A stretch of 11,683 bases of DNA, taken from assembly GCA_002298605.1 (NCBI GenBank), contig DBKS01000056.1:699-12381 (forward strand). Reading direction: 5' to 3'. The notes under the pieces were generated by a model. That model did no database searches. It was not told the DNA's origin and saw nothing but the letters and a program-made list of their open reading frames with translations. The stretch is from Bifidobacterium sp. UBA744. GTDB taxonomy: Bacteria; Actinomycetota; Actinomycetes; Actinomycetales; Bifidobacteriaceae. The translations under genes and the position numbers were made by a program. How positions within the stretch are numbered: position 1 is the stretch's first letter; the number at the start of each line of letters is the position of its first letter. Below are positions 1-5,890 of the stretch, in pieces.

Positions 1-14
1 GCCGCCGACGCCAT
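1..14 (-). CDS. Start of a downstream minus-strand gene (5' fragment only)
   Basis: Reading the minus strand, ATG at 14-12 opens a frame M-A-S-A that runs off the window edge. It follows a perfect AGGAGG at 23-18 and lies 17 nt past the TAA of the Y-family polymerase gene, so the two genes are probably co-transcribed. The 3-nt gap between AGGAGG and ATG is short, so the true start may lie further left, outside the window. The product cannot be identified from four codons. In Firmicutes, UvrX-type polymerases are often followed by a small YolD-like gene, but nothing visible here tests that. Confidence 0.35.
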
Positions 15-17
15 TCA

Positions 18-23
18 CCTCCT
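18..23 (-). promoter_or_regulatory. Ribosome binding site of the downstream minus-strand gene
   Basis: The minus strand reads AGGAGGTGA at 23-15, a long match to the anti-Shine-Dalgarno sequence. It sits between the polymerase stop codon (34-32) and an ATG at 14-12. Its context is nearly the same as the polymerase gene's own initiation region at 1697-1682. Confidence 0.5.
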
Positions 24-31
24 GCCATGGC

Positions 32-1681
32 TTACGCGGCATGGCCTCCGATCTGCTGGTTGCGCTGGCGTCCGGTGGCGCCGTCGAACAGATCCATGCC
101 TTTGATCACGGCGTTCTTCCCGAATTTGCGCTTGATGTCGATCAACGCCTGCTGCATATGCCCTTCCGTTTCCTCGCCGACCTTGCCGCCCGCCCCGGTC
201 CGGGAACGTCCGGCGACACCAATGGCGTCACGGGCAGCGGCATCGTCATCCGCGGCCGCGAACAAATCCGGCTGCGTGTATCCCGCGGCGACCGGCCGCC
301 CACCGCCATCTTGCCCTATCGTTCGCAAATCATCCGCGACTACGTTCAGCCGCCTCACCAGCAGACGCCGATCGACGATTCTGCCGAACAAATCGTCCAC
401 GGCGTCGCAGATGCGACTGGTCGACGACGTGGGTTCCGGCAATGCGATCGAGCCATTGGCGGGTTTGGGCACGCGTCGGCCGTATCTGTCCGAGGAAACC
501 GGACCGTCGTAATGCGCGGCCGCGTTGTCCGCGAGCGCGTGCAGCAGCGGCGTCGCGCAATCCTCCAATCGCTTCGGGTCAAGGCTGGCCGCGTCGTAGC
601 CGACCATCAATCCCACGCGCCCGGCCCTCAAGCCCCTGCCCGCCAAATCGAGCGACAGCGTATCGGCCATTTCGCGGACGATCAGACGCGCGGTCCCGGC
701 GTCGACCGCACCGGTGAGCACCTGGCCGGAACTCATGCTGCGACCCGCCGGCTTGTACGCTTTGATGTCGGCGATGGTGCACGGCTCCCATCCCCATGCG
801 TGGTCGATGAGCAGCTCGGCGTTCACGCCGAACATGCGATACAGCAGGTCCTCGTTGTAATAGTCGGAGGCCCGTCCGATGGAGCAGCGGGCGATGTCGC
901 CCATGGTCGTCAGCCCCCGGGACTCGAGCTTTCTCGCATAGCCGCGTCCGACCCGCCAGAAATCCGTCAGCGGACGGTGTCCCCACAGCAGACGACGATA
1001 TGACGCCTCGTCAAGTTCGGCGATGCGCACGCCGTCGTCGTCGGCGGGAATGTGCTTGGCCACAATGTCCATGGCCACCTTGCACAGGTACAGATTGGTG
1101 CCGATGCCGGCCGTGGCCGTGATGCCGGTCTGCCTCATGATGTCCTGCACGATCGCGCAAGCCATGGCGTGGGCGCTTCCCCGCCATGCGTTGAGATATC
1201 GAGTGGCGTCGATGAACACCTCGTCGATGGAGTAGACGTGGATGTCGTCGGCCGCGGCATACTGCAGATAGATGCCATAGATCCGGGCGCTCACTGCCAG
1301 ATAGTGCGACATTCTCGGCTTGGCGGCGATATACGTGGATTCCAACCGCGGCCGGGCCAGCAAATCGCGGCTGTCGCAGGATGCGCCGACCAGCCGGCGT
1401 CCGGGGGCGGCCAGACGGCGACTCTCATTGACCTGCTTCATCCGTTCCACGACTTCGAACAGTCTCGCCCTGCCGCCAATGCCATATGCCTTCAGCGAGG
1501 GGGACACCGCCAGACAAATGGTCTTCTCGGTGCGTTCCACATCCGCCACCACCAGATTGGTGGTCAGCGGATCCAGCCCGCGCGCCACGCATTCCACCGA
1601 AGCGTAGAACGACTTCAGATCGATGGCGATATACGTGTGGCCTCGACCGGCCCGTCGATCATCATGCTGCGGTTCGCCCAT
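32..1681 (-). CDS. Y-family translesion DNA polymerase, UvrX/UmuC-like, SOS-regulated
   Basis: This is a predicted error-prone Y-family polymerase that copies past DNA lesions. The N-terminus carries the palm motif AIDLKSFYASVE with metal ligand Asp21 and probable steric-gate Tyr26. The second catalytic motif is YSIDEVFID (SIDE at 151-154, ligands Asp153 and Glu154). Near the C-terminus QPDLF (470-474) fits a beta-clamp-binding motif. The tail IKRKFGKNAVIKGMDLFDGAT...IGGH is typical of the UvrX/YqjW branch of Gram-positive bacteria rather than DinB. All three metal ligands are present, so it looks active. The frame extends to GTG at 1690 and ATG at 1687, but these overlap or crowd the AGGAGG at 1695-1690. 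ATG at 1681 has an 8-nt spacer and is preferred, giving 549 aa. A perfect LexA box lies 61 nt upstream, implying induction by DNA damage. The family is clear; the exact subfamily name is less so. Confidence 0.93.
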   Translation of the reverse strand: MGEPQHDDRRAGRGHTYIAIDLKSFYASVECVARGLDPLTTNLVVADVERTEKTICLAVSPSLKAYGIGGRARLFEVVERMKQVNESRRLAAPGRRLVGASCDSRDLLARPRLESTYIAAKPRMSHYLAVSARIYGIYLQYAAADDIHVYSIDEVFIDATRYLNAWRGSAHAMACAIVQDIMRQTGITATAGIGTNLYLCKVAMDIVAKHIPADDDGVRIAELDEASYRRLLWGHRPLTDFWRVGRGYARKLESRGLTTMGDIARCSIGRASDYYNEDLLYRMFGVNAELLIDHAWGWEPCTIADIKAYKPAGRSMSSGQVLTGAVDAGTARLIVREMADTLSLDLAGRGLRAGRVGLMVGYDAASLDPKRLEDCATPLLHALADNAAAHYDGPVSSDRYGRRVPKPANGSIALPEPTSSTSRICDAVDDLFGRIVDRRLLVRRLNVVADDLRTIGQDGGGRPVAAGYTQPDLFAAADDDAAARDAIGVAGRSRTGAGGKVGEETEGHMQQALIDIKRKFGKNAVIKGMDLFDGATGRQRNQQIGGHAA

Positions 1682-1689
1682 CGCCATCA

Positions 1690-1695
1690 CCTCCT
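1690..1695 (-). promoter_or_regulatory. Ribosome binding site deciding the polymerase start
   Basis: The minus strand reads AGGAGG at 1695-1690. In-frame start codons follow at 1690 (GTG, overlapping the site), 1687 (ATG, 2-nt gap) and 1681 (ATG, 8-nt gap). Only the last has normal spacing. Confidence 0.7.
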
Positions 1696-1742
1696 GACGT
1701 CCGATCGAAAATCCGGCAATGACATCACCATACCAATATGCT

Positions 1743-1756
1743 CGAACATCTGTTCG
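1743..1756. promoter_or_regulatory. LexA operator (SOS box)
   Basis: The site is CGAACATCTGTTCG, two perfect inverted half-sites CGAAC and GTTCG separated by 4 nt. The dyad extends one more base pair on each side (1742-1757). It matches the SOS box known from Gram-positive bacteria and Actinobacteria (CGAAC-N4-GTTCG type). It is 61 nt upstream of the polymerase ATG, where it would overlap the minus-strand promoter. The purF start is 98 nt away on the other side. A LexA-controlled Y-family polymerase is the expected arrangement. Confidence 0.88.
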
Positions 1757-1796
1757 AAGTCATGTCGCGGTCCCGCCCCACGGCGGCACGCTGTAT

Positions 1797-1826
1797 TTGG
1801 CGGCTGGTAAGGTGAACTGATAGTTA
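1797..1826 (+). promoter_or_regulatory. Probable promoter of the purF-purM-purD operon
   Basis: TTGGCG at 1797-1802 could serve as a -35 element. GATAGT at 1819-1824, 16 nt further on, could serve as a -10, with the AT-rich TAGTTAATTC just after it. It would start transcription roughly 20-25 nt before the purF TTG codon. The match is partial. AACTGATAGTT (1815-1825) forms a short dyad that could be an operator, but I do not recognise it. No riboswitch-like structure is evident in this short leader. Confidence 0.35.
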
Positions 1827-1843
1827 ATTCCCATGCGCGTAAA

Positions 1844-1847
1844 GGAG
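1844..1847 (+). promoter_or_regulatory. Ribosome binding site of purF, supporting a TTG start
   Basis: AAAGGAG at 1841-1847 precedes TTG at 1855 by 7 nt. No in-frame ATG or GTG lies between this site and the conserved ECGIFG motif, so TTG is the only start that fits. Confidence 0.75.
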
Positions 1848-1854
1848 CTTTGGC

Positions 1855-3390
1855 TTGTCTGCTGAACTGGAAGACATCCACGAGGAATGCGGCATCTTCG
1901 GCGTCTGGGGACACCCCGACGCTGCGCGACTCACCTATTTCGGCCTCCATGCATTGCAGCACCGCGGCCAGGAAGGAGCAGGCATCGTCTCCAACGATCA
2001 CGGGCATCTCATCGGGCACCGGGGCCTGGGGCTGCTCACACAGGTGTTCGGCGACGAACGCGAGATCGAACGCCTCAAGGGAGACAAGGCCATCGGCCAT
2101 GTGCGCTACGCGACCGCGGGCTCCGGAACCACCGACAACATCCAACCCTTCATCTTCCGGTTCCACGACGGGGATGTGGCGCTCGGCCACAACGGCAACC
2201 TCACCAACTGCAAGTCGCTGCGCCGCAAACTTGAGGACGAGGGCGCCATCTTCCACTCCAATTCGGACACCGAAGTCCTGATGCACCTGATCCGCCGCTC
2301 CTCCAAGCCCACCTTCATGGACAAGCTCAAGGAGGCGCTCAACACCGTGCACGGCGGCTTCGCCTACCTGCTCATGACCCAGGATGCGATGATCGGGGCG
2401 CTCGACCCCAACGGATTCCGGCCGCTGTCGCTCGGCAGGATGAAGAACGGCGCATACGTCCTCGCCTCCGAAACCTGCGCGCTGGACGTTGTGGGCGCCG
2501 AACTGGTGCGCAACATCCGCCCCGGCGAGATCATCGTGGTTTCCGACCACGGCTACAAAATCGTGCAGTACACCAACAAAACCCAGCTGGCCATCTGCTC
2601 GATGGAGTACATCTACTTCGCCCGCCCGGACTCCGACATCTACGGCGTGAACGTGCATTCCGCCCGCAAGCGCATGGGCGCACGCCTCGCCAGGGAGGCT
2701 CCCGCCGACGCCGACATGGTCATCGGCGTGCCGAACTCCTCACTGTCCGCGGCCTCCGGATACGCCGAGGCGGCCGGGCTGCCCAACGAAATGGGCCTGA
2801 TCAAGAACCAGTACGTGGCACGCACCTTCATCCAGCCCACGCAGGAGTTGCGCGAGCAGGGCGTGCGCATGAAGCTTTCCGCCGTGCGCGGCGTGGTCAA
2901 GGGCAAGCGGGTCATCGTCATCGACGATTCGATCGTGCGCGGCACCACATCCAAGCGCATCGTGCAGCTGCTCAAGGAGGCCGGCGCCGCCGAAGTGCAT
3001 ATGCGCATCAGCTCCCCGCCACTGAAGTACCCCTGCTTCTACGGCATCGACATCTCCACCACCAAGGAGCTCATCGCGGCGAAGAAGTCCGTCGAGGAGA
3101 TCCGCGAGTACATCGGCGCCGACTCCCTGGCATTCCTGTCCCTTGAGGGACTGGTGGAATCCATCGGACTCAACGCGGACGCCCCCTACGGCGGACTGTG
3201 CGTCGCCTACTTCAACGGCGACTACCCCACCGCCCTCGACGACTACGAGGAGGATTTCCTGAAATCCCTCACTCCGGAGGACCGCGTGCGCCTGCCACGA
3301 TTCGCGCTCGACAAGAGCCGCTACACCGGCAACGAATACTCGTGCCAGCAGGGTCTCAAGCCCGGCGAATGGAACCCGGAAGACAAGTAA
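1855..3390 (+). CDS. purF: Amidophosphoribosyltransferase (glutamine PRPP amidotransferase)
   Basis: PurF catalyses the first committed step of purine synthesis: PRPP plus glutamine gives 5-phosphoribosylamine, glutamate and pyrophosphate, in the cytoplasm. The protein starts at TTG and is 511 aa. It begins with an 11-residue propeptide (MSAELEDIHEE) before Cys12 in ECGIFG, the Ntn-type glutaminase nucleophile exposed by self-cleavage. RYATAG, GHNGNLTN and DPNGFRPL follow in the glutaminase half. The C-terminal half has the PRPP loop VIVIDDSIVRGTT (353-365). Three positions matching Bacillus subtilis 4Fe-4S ligands are Cys248, Cys394 and Cys449, but the fourth is Tyr452 (CVAY instead of CLAC), so the cluster may be altered or absent. 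It is first in an operon with purM and purD. Family and function are secure; cluster status is open. Confidence 0.97.
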   Translation: MSAELEDIHEECGIFGVWGHPDAARLTYFGLHALQHRGQEGAGIVSNDHGHLIGHRGLGLLTQVFGDEREIERLKGDKAIGHVRYATAGSGTTDNIQPFIFRFHDGDVALGHNGNLTNCKSLRRKLEDEGAIFHSNSDTEVLMHLIRRSSKPTFMDKLKEALNTVHGGFAYLLMTQDAMIGALDPNGFRPLSLGRMKNGAYVLASETCALDVVGAELVRNIRPGEIIVVSDHGYKIVQYTNKTQLAICSMEYIYFARPDSDIYGVNVHSARKRMGARLAREAPADADMVIGVPNSSLSAASGYAEAAGLPNEMGLIKNQYVARTFIQPTQELREQGVRMKLSAVRGVVKGKRVIVIDDSIVRGTTSKRIVQLLKEAGAAEVHMRISSPPLKYPCFYGIDISTTKELIAAKKSVEEIREYIGADSLAFLSLEGLVESIGLNADAPYGGLCVAYFNGDYPTALDDYEEDFLKSLTPEDRVRLPRFALDKSRYTGNEYSCQQGLKPGEWNPEDK

Positions 3391-3409
3391 CACCAAGAAA
3401 GGACCATCA

Positions 3410-4450
3410 ATGCCCACAGCCTATGAGAACGCCGGAGTCAGCGTCGAAGCAGGGTACGAAGTCGTCAACCGCATCAAAAGCCACGTGGCCCGCACCGCAC
3501 GCCCCGGGGCAGGCGGCATCGGAGGCTTCGGCGGACTGTTCGACCTGTCCACGCTCGGATACAGGGAGCCGGTGCTGGTCTCCGGCACCGATGGCGTCGG
3601 CACCAAGCTGATGGTCGCCAAGATGGCGAACAAGCACGACACCATCGGCCAGGACTGCGTGGCCATGTGCGTCAACGACATTCTCGCCCAGGGCGCCGAG
3701 CCGCTGTTCTTCCTCGACTACATCGCCTGCGGCAAGAACGACCCCGTGCTGCTCGAGCAAGTCGTCAAGGGCGTCGCCGACGGCTGCGTGGACGCCGGCG
3801 CCGCGCTGGTGGGCGGCGAAACCGCCGAGATGCCCGACATGTACGCCCCGGACGAATACGATCTGGCCGGTTTCACCGTCGGCGTCGTCGAAAAGTCCAA
3901 GATCATCGACGGCACCAAGATCGCCGAAGGCGACGTGCTCATCGGCCTGCCCTCCTCCGGCATCCACTCCAACGGCTATTCGCTGGTGCGCAAGATCCTG
4001 TTCAAGGACAACGACTTCGCCATCGATTCCAAGCCCGAGGAACTCGGCGGTGAAACCCTGGGCGAGGAGATCCTCAAGCCCACCCGCATCTATGCCAGGC
4101 CGCTCAAGCCCCTGTTCGCCGAAGACGATCTGATCAACGGCATCTCGCACATCACCGGCGGCGCGTTCGTCGAAAAGGTGCCGCGCATCATCCCCAAGGG
4201 CCTGGCCGCGTCCTTCGACATCACCTCCTGGCCGGTGCCGCCGATCTTCCGCCTGCTGCAGCGGTACGGCAATGTGCCGGAACTCGAAATGTACAACATC
4301 TTCAATATGGGCATCGGACTGGTGTTGGTCGTCGATCCGGCCAAGGCCGAAGAGGTCGAACGCATCCTCGACACGGAAAACGAACCCCACTACCGCGTGG
4401 GGCGGATCGTCAAGGACGTGGACGGCACCCGCGTGCAGCTGCACAAGTAG
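3410..4450 (+). CDS. purM: Phosphoribosylformylglycinamidine cyclo-ligase (AIR synthetase)
   Basis: PurM uses ATP to close formylglycinamidine ribonucleotide (FGAM) into 5-aminoimidazole ribonucleotide (AIR), the fifth step of de novo purine synthesis. The 346-aa length is normal for the family. Visible motifs are the glycine-rich N-terminal stretch GAGGIGGFGG, the nucleotide-binding GTDGVGTK (59-66), DYIACGK, VGGETAEMP (134-142), and SSGIHSNGYSLVRK (182-195), followed by HITGGAF and the C-terminal NMGIGL segment of the PurM/PurL fold. ATG at 3410 follows an AAGAAAGGA ribosome binding site and starts 19 nt after the purF stop, so it is co-transcribed with purF. Nothing is truncated or unusual. 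Confidence 0.98.
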   Translation: MPTAYENAGVSVEAGYEVVNRIKSHVARTARPGAGGIGGFGGLFDLSTLGYREPVLVSGTDGVGTKLMVAKMANKHDTIGQDCVAMCVNDILAQGAEPLFFLDYIACGKNDPVLLEQVVKGVADGCVDAGAALVGGETAEMPDMYAPDEYDLAGFTVGVVEKSKIIDGTKIAEGDVLIGLPSSGIHSNGYSLVRKILFKDNDFAIDSKPEELGGETLGEEILKPTRIYARPLKPLFAEDDLINGISHITGGAFVEKVPRIIPKGLAASFDITSWPVPPIFRLLQRYGNVPELEMYNIFNMGIGLVLVVDPAKAEEVERILDTENEPHYRVGRIVKDVDGTRVQLHK

Positions 4451-4515
4451 GCGCAAGCGCGCAAGCGGACTCGTTCACCGGCAAGACTTAACGGCTTAAG
4501 AAAAAGGAAAAACAC
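4451..4515 (+). other. purM-purD spacer with a short direct repeat and small dyad
   Basis: This 65-nt gap starts with GCGCAAGC repeated twice in tandem (4451-4466). It ends with a CTTAA-CGGC-TTAAG dyad (4487-4500) just before the purD ribosome binding site AAAAAGGA. I see no convincing promoter or terminator, so purD is most simply read through from purM. The dyad is weak but could affect purD translation or mRNA processing. Confidence 0.4.
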
Positions 4516-5790
4516 ATGGGTTCCAAGGTTTTGGTCATTGGTTCTGGCGCACGCGAGCACACCATCGCCTATACGCTGCTCAAAGCCCCCTCGGTCGACG
4601 GGGTCACCGTCATTCCCGGCAATCCCGGCATGGAACGCGACGGCATCACGACCTCGGCGCTGAGCCAGTCCAATCATGCGGCGCTGATCGACTATGTGAA
4701 GGACAACGGCATCGACTGGGTGTTCGTCGGCCCCGAAGTACCGCTGATGGAAGGCATCGTCGACGATTTCGAGGAGGCCGGCATCAAGGCGTTCGGTCCC
4801 GACAGGGCCGCCGCCCAGATCGAGGGCTCCAAGGACTTCGCCAAGCGCATCATGGAGAAGTACTCGATCCCCACCGCAGCCTACCGAACCTTCGATGAGC
4901 TCGAACCGGCGGCCGCCTATGTCAGGGAACACGGCGCCCCGATCGTCATCAAGGCCGACGGGCTCGCCGCCGGCAAAGGCGTGACCGTCGCCATGGACAT
5001 CGACACCGCCCTGCAGGCCCTCGACGAGATTTTCATCAACCACCGCTTCGGAGCCGCCGGCGCCAAAGTCGTCATCGAGGATTTCCTCGAAGGTCAGGAA
5101 TTCTCGCTGATGAGCTTCGTCAACGGTGAGGAATTCTGGCCAATGCCCATCTCCCAGGATCACAAGCGCGCCTACGACAACGACGAGGGCCCGAACACCG
5201 GCGGCATGGGCGCCTACTCTCCCGTGCCGCAAATCGGCCAGGACGTCGTCGACACCGCCATCGAGACCATCGTCCGTCCCATGTGCAAGGCCATGGTCGA
5301 CGAAGGCGTGCCGTTCATCGGCATCCTCTACGCCGGCCTGATCGCCACCGCCGACGGCCCGAAGGTCATCGAATTCAACGCCCGCTTCGGCGATCCGGAA
5401 ACCGAAGTCGTGCTGCCGCGACTCACCTCCGACCTGAACCTCGGCATCACCGCGATCCTCAACGGACAGGCCCCCGAATTCACCTGGACCGACAAAGGCG
5501 CCACCCTCGGCGTCGTGCTCGCATCCAACGGATATCCGACCAATGTCATCAAGGGCGCTCACGTACCCGCTATCCTCACCGACGACGACTCCCACGTCTA
5601 TTATGCCGGCGTCGAATCCGATCCCGATTCCGGCGAACTTATCGCCAGTTCCGGCCGCGTCCTGCTCGTGCAGACCACCTCGGACTCCATCCGGGACGCC
5701 CAACACAAGGTCTACGGCATGCTTGACGGCATCGAAACCGAAGGCATGTTCTACCGTCACGACATCGGAAACAAAGCCTTGAAGAACTGA
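4516..5790 (+). CDS. purD: Phosphoribosylamine-glycine ligase (GAR synthetase)
   Basis: PurD joins glycine to 5-phosphoribosylamine with ATP to make glycinamide ribonucleotide, using the unstable product of PurF directly. The 424-aa ATP-grasp protein has the N-terminal motif VLVIGSGAREHTIA (5-18) and the ATP-grasp loop IVIKADGLAAGKGV (143-156). The family signature HKRAYDNDEGPNTGGMGAYSP spans 216-236. The metal-binding VIEFNARFGDPETE (284-297) includes Glu286 and Asn288. It covers the whole family length with no fused PurM or PurN domain. ATG at 4516 has AAGGA 7 nt upstream. It is the last gene of the operon, followed by a strong hairpin 10 nt after the stop. Confidence 0.98.
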   Translation: MGSKVLVIGSGAREHTIAYTLLKAPSVDGVTVIPGNPGMERDGITTSALSQSNHAALIDYVKDNGIDWVFVGPEVPLMEGIVDDFEEAGIKAFGPDRAAAQIEGSKDFAKRIMEKYSIPTAAYRTFDELEPAAAYVREHGAPIVIKADGLAAGKGVTVAMDIDTALQALDEIFINHRFGAAGAKVVIEDFLEGQEFSLMSFVNGEEFWPMPISQDHKRAYDNDEGPNTGGMGAYSPVPQIGQDVVDTAIETIVRPMCKAMVDEGVPFIGILYAGLIATADGPKVIEFNARFGDPETEVVLPRLTSDLNLGITAILNGQAPEFTWTDKGATLGVVLASNGYPTNVIKGAHVPAILTDDDSHVYYAGVESDPDSGELIASSGRVLLVQTTSDSIRDAQHKVYGMLDGIETEGMFYRHDIGNKALKN

Positions 5791-5800
5791 CCGGCATCGC

Positions 5801-5832
5801 GACAGGGCCCCTTCCGCGGAAGGGGCCCTGTC
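5801..5832. terminator. Perfect 15-bp hairpin terminator after purD
   Basis: GACAGGGCCCCTTCC pairs exactly with GGAAGGGGCCCTGTC across a 2-nt centre (in practice about 14 bp closed by a CGCG loop). It begins 10 nt after the purD stop. No T-run follows on either strand, so it is an I-shaped hairpin of the kind common in high-GC Gram-positives, or it may act in mRNA 3' end protection. Confidence 0.8.
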
Positions 5833-5853
5833 ATAGGCGGCGCACGGTACAAT
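5828..5853 (+). promoter_or_regulatory. Possible promoter of the rhamnosidase gene
   Basis: TACAAT at 5848-5853 is a good -10 match, 37 nt before the preferred GTG start. The -35 is poor: CTGTCA at 5828-5833 leaves only 14 nt, and GCCCTG at 5825-5830 gives 17 nt but matches weakly. It abuts the purD terminator hairpin. A start near 5860 would give a leader of about 30 nt. No sugar-regulator operator is recognisable. Confidence 0.4.
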
Positions 5854-5878
5854 GATTGGGATTGAACGCAACAGATCG

Positions 5879-5884
5879 AAGGAG
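5879..5884 (+). promoter_or_regulatory. Ribosome binding site deciding the rhamnosidase start
   Basis: AAGGAG at 5879-5884 lies 6 nt before GTG at 5891. The frame also opens at ATG 5852, but that codon overlaps the likely -10 element and lacks a ribosome binding site. Confidence 0.7.
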
Positions 5885-5890
5885 ACTGCC

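Noticed and set aside
1729..1740. CATA-CCAA-TATG small inverted repeat next to the SOS box
   Set aside because: Arms of only 4 bp are expected by chance in AT-rich spacer DNA. It may simply be part of the polymerase promoter.
1687..2658. A 323-codon minus-strand frame overlapping purF
   Set aside because: It is antisense to the conserved purF glutaminase domain and would run through the LexA box. It has no protein motifs.
4487..4500. CTTAA-CGGC-TTAAG hairpin before purD as an internal terminator
   Set aside because: The stem is five weak base pairs, too unstable for a terminator. The A-run after it belongs to the purD ribosome binding region.
5852..5890. ATG at 5852 as the rhamnosidase start
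   Set aside because: It overlaps the likely -10 element and has no ribosome binding site. GTG at 5891 has AAGGAG 6 nt upstream.
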